Shown here piece by piece: positions 1-9,400 of a stretch of 37,911 nucleotides of DNA. Below the pieces are notes generated by a model that saw only the letters and a program-made list of their open reading frames with translations, was not told the DNA's origin and searched no databases. The first letter of the stretch is position 1. Each line of letters begins with the position of its first letter. The position numbers and the translations under genes were made by a program. Source of the stretch: Planctomycetota bacterium (lineage in GTDB: Bacteria > Planctomycetota > Phycisphaerae > Sedimentisphaerales > Anaerobacaceae); contig JAUWIG010000032.1 in NCBI GenBank assembly GCA_030605475.1, positions 1 through 37,911 of the forward strand, written 5' to 3'.

Positions 1-477
1 AGAAATCTGTGGTACATCATCTTCTTGCTCTGCTCGCATATAGTTAAGAGCTTCCAGGTTCACACCAAAAGCTATAGTTGTATCCGGTTCAGGTTTGCAG
101 AAAAGAATAAGCTGATAGATTGTGCTTTCGGCCAGAACAGAAATGCCGTCAATAATCATATCCTGATTGGCTATCAGACTTACAGTACCCAAAAATAATT
201 CATCTTCAAAGCTAAACAAATAATTGTCAGCCTGAGCTTCTGAGTTAACAGTGTTGGGATCTGTTATTAACTCCAACACACCACCGGTAGCTGTAACAGA
301 ATAAGCATTTGCATCGACTTGGGTATCACCTGCCACGGCAACTACAAGATTGTCTTTGCTTTCTATTTCGAGTGGTTCCTTTGCTGCATCAAGCCCATTG
401 AGCGTCAATATCAAGTCTGCATTGGCAACTGAAATCATTGTCAAAATTATACAAGCCAATAGAAACGTCTTTGCCAT
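1..477 (-). CDS. Exported protein of unknown function, partial (C-terminus lies beyond the left edge)
   Basis: The reverse strand is open from an ATG at 477 to the edge of the window, giving 159 residues with no stop. The N-terminus (MAKTFLLACIILTMISVANA) is a typical Sec signal peptide with likely cleavage after ANA, so the protein is exported. The mature part is acidic and rich in Val, Ile and Thr, has no motif I recognise, and looks like the beta-rich start of a surface or envelope protein. A purine-rich stretch (GAAAGAAG) about 8 nt upstream can serve as ribosome binding site. It lies 169 bp downstream of the trans-sulfuration enzyme on the same strand, with no sign that the two are functionally linked. 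A C-terminal anchor or dockerin, if any, lies outside the window. Confidence 0.75.
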   Translation of the reverse strand, partial: MAKTFLLACIILTMISVANADLILTLNGLDAAKEPLEIESKDNLVVAVAGDTQVDANAYSVTATGGVLELITDPNTVNSEAQADNYLFSFEDELFLGTVSLIANQDMIIDGISVLAESTIYQLILFCKPEPDTTIAFGVNLEALNYMRAEQEDDVPQIS

Positions 478-646
478 AATGGTCTTCTTTCGACCTTGAA
501 CCCGAATTTCCCGCCAAATTCAGAACTTAACCCAAAACAGCCGTAAGCACTCTGCTCTAAAATTTCGCCCCATAATCTTCATTTACAACAAAGCCAAGTA
601 AAATCAATTTCCGCCTGCCCGTCAAGAATAAACTCTTAAAAAATAT

Positions 647-1792
647 TCAATCCAGAGCTTGTTTCAAATCATCTATAAGCTCCTCCACATCTCCAATGCC
701 CGCCGACAAACGAACAGTATTAGGTTTAACTCCGAAAGTTGTTCTTCGCTCCTCAGGCAAATAGAGCATTGTGGTAAGAACAGGCAAACAAACCAAAGTC
801 TCCGTACAACCAAGACTTACAGCGTGATAAATAACCTTCAACTTTTCAACGAATTTTTTGGCATGGCTCTGTTTTCTGCCCACATCGAACGCCAGCACCC
901 CACCAAAGCCATTTTTCATTTGCTTAGAGGCCGTCTTATGCCCCTGGTCGTCCAGCAAGCCGGGGTAACGTACCTTTGTTACCTTCGGATGACTGGAAAG
1001 AAACTCGGCGATAGCCATAGCGTTTTCAGCCATTTTTGCAGCCCGCATTTCGAATGTTTTTAGGCCTCGCTCCAGCAGTGACGCAGCAAAAGGGTCGAGC
1101 GTGGTCCCTATCGCCTGGCGTGTAAACCAAAGCTCGTCGTAATACTCGCGCTTTGGGCATGCAATCACCCCCGCCATAAGGTCATTGTGCCCGCCCAGGC
1201 CTTTGGTCGCACTGTGGATTACCAAATCCGCGCCAAGCGTCAATGGCAACTGGTGATAGGGAGTGGCAAAGGTGTTGTCAACAACAAGCATCGCACCAAC
1301 ACGGTCAGCCTGTTGACGAAGGTATTCAATATCGACAATCTTAACCAAGGGATTGCTCGGGGTTTCACAGAGAATCATTTTGGTGTTGTCTTTGATATTC
1401 TCTGCGACCTTTTCCGGCTTGGTGGCATCCAGCCAGGTAACTTCAAGCCCGAATTTTTCAAGAATCAGCGCAACTTTATAATTTGCGCCGTACGTATCAT
1501 GGAATGTCAGTAGTTGGTCGCCCGCCTTTAAATAGGTCAAGAAAACCATAGTCAAGGCCGCCATACCTGAAGTGCAGATAACGCAGTCGTTAGCTTTTTC
1601 CATCATAGCAATTTCTTTTTCCACCGCGCGGACGGTCGGGTTGTCGTCACGGTGGTATGTGTAGCCGTCAATCTCCCCATCAGTAATTTGACGCAGTATC
1701 TCAAAGGAGACGTATTCGTAATTGACCGCTGATACAATCGGCGTAACCATTGGCTTATTGCCGTACGGCGTAAGATGCTCTCTTTGCCTCAT
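647..1792 (-). CDS. PLP-dependent trans-sulfuration enzyme (cystathionine gamma-synthase / gamma-lyase family)
   Basis: This 381-residue protein has the normal length and landmarks of the Cys/Met-metabolism PLP family: the YTYHRDDNPT segment (44-53), SGMAA phosphate-binding motif (75-79), ETPSNP (143-148), VVDNTF (170-175) and the PLP lysine K197 in HSATKGLGGH. The family makes or breaks C-S bonds in homoserine, cysteine and methionine metabolism as a cytosolic tetramer. The sequence alone does not separate cystathionine gamma-synthase, cystathionine gamma-lyase, methionine gamma-lyase or O-acetylhomoserine sulfhydrylase, so no symbol is given. The residue after the PLP lysine is Gly, where many members have Tyr. 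The ATG at 1792 is preceded by GAGG about 10 nt upstream. There is no partner gene beside it. Confidence 0.9.
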   Translation of the reverse strand: MRQREHLTPYGNKPMVTPIVSAVNYEYVSFEILRQITDGEIDGYTYHRDDNPTVRAVEKEIAMMEKANDCVICTSGMAALTMVFLTYLKAGDQLLTFHDTYGANYKVALILEKFGLEVTWLDATKPEKVAENIKDNTKMILCETPSNPLVKIVDIEYLRQQADRVGAMLVVDNTFATPYHQLPLTLGADLVIHSATKGLGGHNDLMAGVIACPKREYYDELWFTRQAIGTTLDPFAASLLERGLKTFEMRAAKMAENAMAIAEFLSSHPKVTKVRYPGLLDDQGHKTASKQMKNGFGGVLAFDVGRKQSHAKKFVEKLKVIYHAVSLGCTETLVCLPVLTTMLYLPEERRTTFGVKPNTVRLSAGIGDVEELIDDLKQALD

Positions 1793-1846
1793 TTTCTGTA
1801 TCCCTCAACAAAACAAAATAACCGCTCGAAACCGAAGGCAGGTATT

Positions 1847-1960
1847 TTAGCAGAGATTTGCACCAAGTTCTACAATTTTTCCTCTACAATCCCCACCAGC
1901 CACGAAAATCGCGATAATACCCAATACAACGCAGCCCATCAGCACAAGTCTTTCATCCAT
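1847..1960 (-). CDS. Possible 37-residue single-helix membrane peptide
   Basis: This is a short reverse-strand frame from ATG 1960 to TAA 1847. It encodes a charged start (MDERL), a hydrophobic stretch of about 17 residues (roughly residues 6-22), and a short polar tail with two more Cys. AGGTGG lies just upstream of the ATG as a possible ribosome binding site. The frame sits 54 nt before the trans-sulfuration gene on the same strand and could share its transcript. Short frames with one hydrophobic segment arise easily by chance, so this is only a candidate. Confidence 0.3.
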   Translation of the reverse strand: MDERLVLMGCVVLGIIAIFVAGGDCRGKIVELGANLC

Positions 1961-2144
1961 AACCACCTGCACTAAAATCATCCACTCGCCGACATCTCTC
2001 AATTCCTCTGCAGTTCCTTTCGGTCTCGTACATAATCTATAGGACTACCCTAACAAATTTTATCAACCAGATGAAGGCCAATAAAATCGCCGGGATGCCT
2101 CAGAGCAGTTGGTAAAAATATGATAGGTTGCCCGGATTATTTTC

Positions 2145-2174
2145 TTGACTTTTGTAAGGACAATTTGGTAAACT
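2145..2174 (+). promoter_or_regulatory. Candidate sigma70-type promoter for the deiminase gene
   Basis: TTGACT (2145-2150) and TAAACT (2169-2174) are separated by 18 bp in an AT-rich stretch. TATTAT and TACAAT just downstream are alternative -10 boxes. Transcription from here would give a leader of about 350 nt before the deiminase start at 2532. Confidence 0.35.
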
Positions 2175-2204
2175 ATTATACAATATAATCTTACAGGAGG
2201 AGCG

Positions 2205-2279
2205 GTGAGAAGGCTTTGGAGGGTTTTGCTTCAAGCTTCCCCGCTTATTGCCGGGAAAAAGATGTGGCTCTGGCTTTAA
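2205..2279 (+). other. Possible 24-codon leader peptide in the deiminase 5' region
   Basis: A near-perfect AGGAGG (2196-2201) is followed 3 nt later by GTG at 2205, opening a 24-codon frame that stops at 2279. The peptide is rich in Leu, Trp and Arg (three Trp, six Leu). The strong ribosome binding site with no long frame behind it is what draws attention. It may be a short translated leader or the 5' arm of a structured RNA. Conservation is unknown. Confidence 0.2.
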
Positions 2280-2408
2280 TTGTAAAAGGGCTCAGAGCTC
2301 TGGAGTTCCATTTCGAGCGTTCTTCTTTAATCGAATAAAGCAAGTAAAACCAAGGCTGTCGTTTGCTGTCGGTTATTTGCTTTACATTCACGAATGAAGA
2401 AGCTGGAT

Positions 2409-2486
2409 AGATTGTAGCGGAAACCAATCTGCCTGTACCCCAAGCAAGGATGCATTAGGCCGGCTTTGCGCATTGGGTGCGACCGG
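2409..2486 (+). promoter_or_regulatory. Three consecutive stem-loops directly upstream of the deiminase ribosome binding site
   Basis: Three arm pairs lie end to end. AGATTG (2409-2414) pairs with CAATCT (2425-2430) around a 10-nt loop. GCCT (2431-2434) pairs with AGGC (2457-2460). GCCGG (2459-2463) pairs with CCGGC (2482-2486), with an inner CGCA/TGCG pairing. The last two share two bases, so they compete. The folded block ends about 32 nt before GGAGGG. It matches no riboswitch consensus I know. Confidence 0.3.
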
Positions 2487-2531
2487 CGAGAAAATTTTTC
2501 CTTTATCCAAAATTTATGGAGGGCGAAAGTG

Positions 2532-5500
2532 ATGAAACAGTTATTAACAACAGCAAAAGTAATGGTTAGCCTACTGTGTTTTTGCGCTCTGGTGGTATCC
2601 TCGGTTCCTGTTGACGCATACGCAGGTACGGTGCCGGCCGATTACCTCGCCAGCATTGTGGACGATGAGCCCAATCCCCTGCCACGATACGCAACACAGG
2701 AGGAGGAGCAGTTGCTGCAGGAAAAGGTGCTTTTGCAGGCCCTTGAGGGCGTAGAAGCTCTTGGGGCACAAACGGCTCCACCATCGGGTGCTGTCTGGAC
2801 GCCTGCCGAGTATGAGCTGCTTGACGGTGTGCTGGTGCGATGGGGGTCATACAACTCATTGCTGACAGAATTTATTGTTGGTGTCAGTGATGCCGATAAT
2901 GATTCAACTGCATGGGTGCTGGTCGAAACTTCCAGTCAGCAATCAAGCTGCACTTCCACGCTCGAAGGTGCCGGTGCGGATATGACCAATGTTGAGTTCA
3001 TTACCTACGATGGAGACAGCGTTTGGATTCGCGACTACGGTCCGCAGTTTTTCTATGAGGGAGCCAACCGAGCAATGATGGACCACACTTACAATCGCAA
3101 CCGCCCGAAAGATAATGCCTTCCCTGCATTCCTCGCTGAGCTTTGGAACGAGCCGCTCTACGACATCGGTCTTACCCACGGCGCAGGCAACTTCCACTGT
3201 GTTTCCACGGGCGATACGTTTATGAGCACTTTGATTCTCAATGAAAATCCCGGCTATGCCGAGAATGAAATTAAGCAGATATTTTTGGATTATCATAATG
3301 TTGACGTCATAATTTACGAACGTTTGCCGTCCAGCATCGACTCCACAGGCCATATCGATATGTGGCTGCTGCCGCTTTCGGATACTGACATTCTCGTTTC
3401 GGAGTTTGCCAGCGGTACAGGCAAAACTATAACAGATACCGGTGCAAACGACCTCGAATCAAGGGGCTACACCGTGTGGCGCACACCGGCCTGGGTAAGC
3501 GTCGGCACACATTACACCTATACCAACGCCTCAATCGTAAATAACAAGGTATTCATCCCGAAATTCAACCATTCCAACGATGCAACTGCGCTGAGCGTCT
3601 ATCAAACAGCTATGCCTGACCACGAAATCATTCAGGTTGACTGCTCCTCGATTATCAATGCCGCCGGTGCGATTCATTGCGCAATGAAGCACGTCAACGC
3701 CTCTGCCGTTCCATTGCTAATCTCGGGGCATATTATGGACTCTGACAGCATACCAATCAACGGTGTATTGGTGTCGGCAGATAATGGTGGAGGCTCCGAT
3801 ACAACCGACTCTAATGGGTACTACGAATTGTTGGTGCCTGAAAACTGGTCCGGCACGGTTACGCCGACAAAATCTGAATACACATTCGACCCGAGCAGTA
3901 GAGCATACAATAATTTTGCCACCGACCAGGACAATCAAGACTACGCCGCGAGCTTCACGCCCGACACCACCCCGCCGACACCAAATCCGATGACCTGGTC
4001 TTCGGTGCCGGCCCCAACCGGGCCATATTCGATTACGATGACGGCAACGACGGCTTCCGACCCGACCGGTGTGGAATACTACTTCGAGTGCACTGCGGGC
4101 GGCGGTAACGACAGAGGTTGGCAGGATAGTCCGACCTATGAGGATACGGGCCTGAGTCCGAATACACAGTATACCTATCGGGTGCAGGCGCGTGATAAAT
4201 CGGCAAGTCAGAATGCAACCGCCTGGTCCACCGAGGAATCAGCTACCACAGAGACCGGGCCACTGTTTCAGGACGATTTCGAAACTGACTTTGGTAATTG
4301 GACCAACGTTACGGGAGATAAGGACAATTGGTACCGAAGACAGGGTTCTACTCCCTCCAGAAGTACCGGTCCAAACCATGACAACACCATCGGAGATGCG
4401 AGCGGCACGTACATATATATGGAAACCTCATCGGGCTATTGTTATTCATCAGGGGACGAAGCCCGTTTAGAGGGGCCTGAGCTTGATGCAGACACATATA
4501 GTATGGACCTGTCTTTTTATTATCATATGTACGGCTCAAATATGGGCACTCTCAATGTTGATGTTTATGATGGCACCTGGCATAACGGCGTTTGGAGTAT
4601 CACCGGCCAGCAGCATAGCTCATCAGGAGCTGCTTATACCAAAGCCACAGTTGGTCTCGATGATTATACAGGAACGATTAAAATAAGGTTCAGAGGTGTT
4701 GCGGCTGGTAGCTACAGAGGTGATATGGCCATTGACGATATTGAGATTACAGCGGTGCCAAGAGTGTTAGACACTGAGCCGCCGACGCCTGACCCGACGA
4801 CGTGGAGTACAAATTCGCCGCCAGCCCCGACGGGACCTACTTCTATCCTGATGACAGCAACGACTGCTTCGGATGCCAGTGGTGTTGAGTATTACTTCGC
4901 CTGTGTTGCGGGCGGAGGTCACGACAGCGGCTGGCAGGACAGTGCGACCTATGAGGACACTGGTCTGAGTCCGAATACGCAGTACACCTACCGGGTTAAG
5001 GCACGTGATAAATCCACTAACCAAAATGAGACCGCCTGGTCGAGTTCGGCTTCGGCGATTACCCACGCGCTAGTACCGGACGTTGTTGGTCAGGCACAGG
5101 CGACGGCAGAAGCGAGTATTGTCGCTGCCGGGCTGGTCGTCGGCAATGTTACTACTGCTTACAGCGATACCGTTCCAGCCGGCGATGTAATCAGTCAGAA
5201 TCCGGCTGGCGGTACCGAGGTTGAAATCGGCTCGGCGGTTGGAATCGTCGTATCATTAGGTCAACCCATTGTTCCTGATGTTGTGGGTATGACCGAAGCA
5301 GCTGCAACAGCCGCCATCACTGCCGTTGATAATCTTACAGTTAATGTAACTAATGAATACAGCGACACCGTAGCGGCTGGTCTTGTAATCAGCCAGAACC
5401 CAGCCGGCGGTGCAGCAGTTGCAATCGGGTCGGCGGTTGAGATTGTCGTATCCTTAGGTTCGCAACCCGACACCGACGCACCAACACCTGACCCGATGAC

Positions 5501-6236
5501 CTGGGCGACGGCGCCGTATGCCACTGGTAGCAGCTCGATTTCGATGACAGCAACAACCGCCTCGGATGCCAGCGGTGTTGAGTACTACTTCGCCTGTGTT
5601 GCGGGCGGCGGTCACAACAGCGGTTGGCAGGATAGTCCGACATATACGGATACAGGGCTCAGTCCGGATACGCAGTACACGTATCAGGTCAAGGCATGCG
5701 ATAAATCGCCTAACCAGAATGAGACCGGCTGGTCGAGTTCCGCTTCCGCTGCCACGGCTGCCGCACCCGAGTGGACTGAACTGAGTTATGATGATTTTGA
5801 GTCGGGCTGGGGTAATTACACCGACGGCGGTCGTGATTGCAAACGGTATACCGGTGGGCCCTACGCCCATCAGGGCAGTTACGCAGCAGATATTCAGGAC
5901 AACAGCGGAACATTATCTTCGTTCTACTACACCAACGGAATTGATGTTGACACACCCGGATACACCCAGATTAAAATCGAGTTCTGGTTCTATCCGAGAA
6001 GTATGGAATCCGGTGAAGATTTCTGGGTACAGTACTATGATGGTTCTACCTGGCATACCGTGGCCGATTATGACTCAGGAGATGAATTTGTAAACGACCA
6101 ATTCTATTTCGAGACCGTGATTATTAATGAGGTGAATTATACGTTCTCGACAGACATAAAGGTCAGGTTCAGGTGTGATGCCAGCAGCAACCAAGATGAT
6201 GTTTATATTGATGAGATAAGAGTCTCGGCCAAGTAA
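2532..6236 (+). CDS. Secreted arginine/agmatine deiminase-like protein with FN3, MAM-like and PASTA domains
   Basis: The chosen ATG at 2532 has GGAGGG 8 nt upstream and starts a classic signal peptide (about 1-31) of a 1234-residue protein. Residues about 86-390 match the PAD_porph/agmatine deiminase fold. WIRDYGP (165-171), GAGNFHC (217-223), GHID (273-276) and IHC383 supply the Asp, His, Asp and nucleophilic Cys that hydrolyse the guanidino group of arginine or agmatine to a ureido group and ammonia. After this come a carboxypeptidase-regulatory-like beta domain (396-473), FN3-like A (481-575), a MAM/ConA-like domain (578-742), FN3-like B (748-845), two PASTA domains (846-910, 912-976), FN3-like C (982-1077) and a C-terminal ConA/CUB-like domain (1085-1232). 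It should act outside the cytoplasm. Peptidyl-arginine, free arginine or agmatine are all possible substrates. The gene is monocistronic. Confidence 0.85.
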   Translation: MKQLLTTAKVMVSLLCFCALVVSSVPVDAYAGTVPADYLASIVDDEPNPLPRYATQEEEQLLQEKVLLQALEGVEALGAQTAPPSGAVWTPAEYELLDGVLVRWGSYNSLLTEFIVGVSDADNDSTAWVLVETSSQQSSCTSTLEGAGADMTNVEFITYDGDSVWIRDYGPQFFYEGANRAMMDHTYNRNRPKDNAFPAFLAELWNEPLYDIGLTHGAGNFHCVSTGDTFMSTLILNENPGYAENEIKQIFLDYHNVDVIIYERLPSSIDSTGHIDMWLLPLSDTDILVSEFASGTGKTITDTGANDLESRGYTVWRTPAWVSVGTHYTYTNASIVNNKVFIPKFNHSNDATALSVYQTAMPDHEIIQVDCSSIINAAGAIHCAMKHVNASAVPLLISGHIMDSDSIPINGVLVSADNGGGSDTTDSNGYYELLVPENWSGTVTPTKSEYTFDPSSRAYNNFATDQDNQDYAASFTPDTTPPTPNPMTWSSVPAPTGPYSITMTATTASDPTGVEYYFECTAGGGNDRGWQDSPTYEDTGLSPNTQYTYRVQARDKSASQNATAWSTEESATTETGPLFQDDFETDFGNWTNVTGDKDNWYRRQGSTPSRSTGPNHDNTIGDASGTYIYMETSSGYCYSSGDEARLEGPELDADTYSMDLSFYYHMYGSNMGTLNVDVYDGTWHNGVWSITGQQHSSSGAAYTKATVGLDDYTGTIKIRFRGVAAGSYRGDMAIDDIEITAVPRVLDTEPPTPDPTTWSTNSPPAPTGPTSILMTATTASDASGVEYYFACVAGGGHDSGWQDSATYEDTGLSPNTQYTYRVKARDKSTNQNETAWSSSASAITHALVPDVVGQAQATAEASIVAAGLVVGNVTTAYSDTVPAGDVISQNPAGGTEVEIGSAVGIVVSLGQPIVPDVVGMTEAAATAAITAVDNLTVNVTNEYSDTVAAGLVISQNPAGGAAVAIGSAVEIVVSLGSQPDTDAPTPDPMTWATAPYATGSSSISMTATTASDASGVEYYFACVAGGGHNSGWQDSPTYTDTGLSPDTQYTYQVKACDKSPNQNETGWSSSASAATAAAPEWTELSYDDFESGWGNYTDGGRDCKRYTGGPYAHQGSYAADIQDNSGTLSSFYYTNGIDVDTPGYTQIKIEFWFYPRSMESGEDFWVQYYDGSTWHTVADYDSGDEFVNDQFYFETVIINEVNYTFSTDIKVRFRCDASSNQDDVYIDEIRVSAK
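3972..5762 (+). repeat. Three intragenic FN3-like repeats plus tandem PASTA repeats
   Basis: The FN3-like units at 3972-4256, 4773-5066 and 5475-5762 share the core words GVEYYF, GGG, GWQDS, TGLSP, TQYTY and DKS. Units B and C differ at only about ten of 67 aligned residues, which suggests recent duplication. Two PASTA units (5067-5261 and 5265-5459) also share the words YSDTV, ISQNPAGG and IVVSLG. The MAM-like domain separates unit A from B, and the PASTA pair separates B from C. Confidence 0.8.
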
Positions 6237-6262
6237 TTTATCTTGCAGGAGAGATTTTCAAG

Positions 6263-6296
6263 CGTGGCGGTCCAAATGGGCCGTCGCGTTTTTTTT
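6263..6296 (+). terminator. Intrinsic terminator of the deiminase gene
   Basis: An 11-bp stem (6263-6273 with 6278-6288, including three G-U pairs) closes a 4-nt AAAT loop and is followed directly by eight T residues (6289-6296). It begins 26 nt after the stop codon. Confidence 0.85.
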
Positions 6297-6480
6297 ACAC
6301 GTGTGCCAAATGTGACTAAACAAATCCCCAGAGTCTCATCCCAGTTTCTATATATCCAAAGGTCCGAGAACTACTAATTTTTTGTTTGCTAAAAATGAAC
6401 TTTAATTTAATATTATTAAACAAGCACTATATCTTTTCAAAATTCTTTGACGAGGAAAAGCTCAATTAGGAGATGTTAAG

Positions 6481-9400
6481 ATGAACGTTAAAATGAAAAA
6501 GTACGGTGTAGCTTTATTTATTGTGATTATGGCATCAGCCTTAGGGGTTGCTGCAACAATTGCAGCAGCTCAATCTTCCGAGGAATTATCACGGTCGTTC
6601 GAGTTCAAGTATTTTGATGGAGATGGCCGGTCAAATGGTGAAACCGATTTTAAAGGTCAGACTGCTGTTTTTGATACGGAGCAACGGGTTGATTTTCTCC
6701 GTAATTACGCCGAATATGCCAAGTATTTCTTCAATGACCCAAAATTAGATAAAGAAGTAGTTACTGACCGGGAAGTTGAAGCTGCCTTAAAGAAATTTAA
6801 AAAACAGCCTCTTCCCGAAGTGAGAAAAAGGATTCCACTTGAGCAGTGGAAGTGGATTGGGTACAGGAAAGGGGAAAGGGAGGAAGAAGTAAAGGAGCTT
6901 TCAACATGGGCTAACATAAAAGGGGTAAAAGTAGAAAACGGCAGTTTAGTTTTTTCTAATGAAAAGGTAAAACTTCACCGAGCTTTTCCATCCCAGACGT
7001 GGAGGTTCTTTATCCAGTGGAAGGCCAGGGTGCCCCGGACTGACGTGAGGGAGTCTTTCTACTTATCCGATAACGAAATCGTTGCAGCTACGGTGGGGTT
7101 CAACGAGAATGGCCGTATCTTCTACTGCTCAGGAGGGAAAGAATTTGAATTGGAGCCTTACAGGGCTGACACCTGGTACGAGTTCAAGATAGAAGCAGAC
7201 CTGACTCGTACTGCCGGGCGTTACAATTTCTATGTTGACGGCCAATTAAAAGCGGATTACGTAGAGCTTCAAAACAAACAGGATATTAATCAGATTAACC
7301 TCTTTTCCGCTAAAGGAATAAAAGGTGAAATACTGGATGATATATGGGGCGTAGGGTATTCTCCAGATTTCGTCAGGGACAGAAGGGTTCGATTGGATAC
7401 TTATATTCCACGTACCTTCATAGACGAGGATTTCGAGTTAAAGCCGGCCATCGATGACTGGTACAATGTGGATTATGACGACAGCGATTGGCTGACGACA
7501 AAAGAACTGCCTCTTGTCATAGGCAGCGAAAGGAATGCCGACAGAGACATCTATATGCGTAAAGTCGTGCATACCGGCGATTTCGAAAAGGCCTTTCTGA
7601 ATATAGAGGCCCTCGACCCCGGCGGCGAGGTTTATGTTAACAGTGTAAACGTAGCCAAACTAAATCGTGAACCCACCAGGCTTGACATCAGCAGATACCT
7701 TAAGAAAGGCGATGATAATCTTATCGCCGTGAAGGTCAACCACGTCCCGAAAGGATACTACCTTAAGGACGGACATACCGGCAATGATATGTATTATGGC
7801 TGGTTTGCCGGGAGGATGTCTCTGGATTTAACCGCCAGGACTTATATTGAGGACGTTTTTGTCTATGCTAATGATGTTTCCAATCCTGCTCACATACAAA
7901 CTCGTATTGAGATTAAAAATAAAGATATAAAACCTTTTAAGGCGGATGTAGTCATTGATTTTTATCCCTGGTATCCGGAAGAAAGTTCTGTTTCGGCTGC
8001 AACAGCTAAATTTCCAGTCAACATTGGGATAGGAAACAAAGAGGTTTTAGAGAAGGTAATTTCCGTACCTAACCCCGAACTTTGGTCATTCCAAAACCCA
8101 AGTCTTTATAAAATTGTGGTAACTTTAAAGGAATCCGAAAAACCGATTGACGATTATGTAATCACTTCAGGTATTAGAACCATCAGCCAGGAAGGTGGAA
8201 CGTTCAGGATAAATGGAAAGCCGGAGATGTTAAATGGCGCTCTAATGATGCAGTTTCCATCGCCCTTGACTGAAATTGCCACCTGGCATCGATGCCCTCC
8301 CAAAGAATGGGTTGTTAAGCAAATATTGATGGTAAAAAATATGAATGGAAATGCTATAAGAATTCATGTGCCCAGTTGTGCCTACAGCGACCCGCGTTTT
8401 GCGGAATATGGGGACCAGTTGGGTTTTATGTACATATGGGTAGGTACGGGCTGGAACAGGAAAGAATGGACAGAGGGAGGATGGCGATATGCAGGAAGAG
8501 AACGCTTCACAGAACAGGTCGAAGAATACGTGAAGGATATGAAACAGGTCCGTAATCACCCGAGCATAATTGTGTGGGAGCTGCTTGACGAAAGTGTTAA
8601 AAGAGCACATCTCGACGGCATATTTAGGGATTTTTACCCTGCTGTTTACGCTGCGGACCCGAGCCGCTTATTTGTGCCTCTAAAAAACTATTTCAGGGAT
8701 GAACCAATAGTTACCAAGGGAACTTACGGCGGCATATTGAGCGGTTACAACGACTGGTCGATGCTGCGTGAGTGGCCAATGAAGAGGGAAAAGGACCTTT
8801 CGGGCAGGCCGTATCGGAAAAAAGACCTTCTGGATAGTAAGGAGAAGGGCCTTTTTGATTTTGAAAGCGGCGGAATAATAGGCCAGCCTAACTGGGATTT
8901 GGTAAAAGGCAAACCTTGGTACCATATACACGGCTACGAATGGCAGGGCTACGAGACAGGCAGTGACAGCAGTGGATGGGGTCTGGCTTTAGACAGGTGG
9001 CAGGAAGATGAGGCCCGCCGTCGTGGCCCGAGGTATTTCGGGTATAATGGGCCGAAGAAACCCCACCCTATAGCGTGGGAATGGAAGCCATACGAAAAAG
9101 GCAGTATCGGACGGGGATTGGCATTCGATGAGTGGCAGATAAGCCAGGCCTGGCAGGCATTTGCCGGATATAATACGAAGAAAAAGGAGCGTCTTTTTGA
9201 CATCGATGGCATAGTATGGTGCTCTCTTCGCGGTGGCGGCAATAGTGTCACTTATATGAAGCCCATCATTGATTACCACGGTCACGCAAAATTGGCATTT
9301 TATGCCTTGAGGACTATCTTCCAGAGGGTTTTAGCTGGAAGCAATAATGTGGATGTTGTTTACGGCCCTGATGACGTGATTTCGCCTGTGATAATCAACC

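Noticed and set aside
2245-2427. 60-residue reverse-strand frame upstream of the deiminase gene
   Set aside because: No ribosome binding site, no recognisable sequence, and it runs antisense to the folded leader.
2466-2531. Longer N-terminus of the deiminase protein beginning at TTG 2466
   Set aside because: It would place 22 polar residues before a clean signal peptide, overlaps the stem-loops and lacks a ribosome binding site, while ATG 2532 has GGAGGG at good spacing.
2409-2531. Guanidine or c-di-GMP riboswitch before the deiminase gene
   Set aside because: A guanidine sensor would make sense, but I cannot find the guanidine-I, -II (ACGR loops) or -III patterns nor the GEMM core. Only generic stems are seen.
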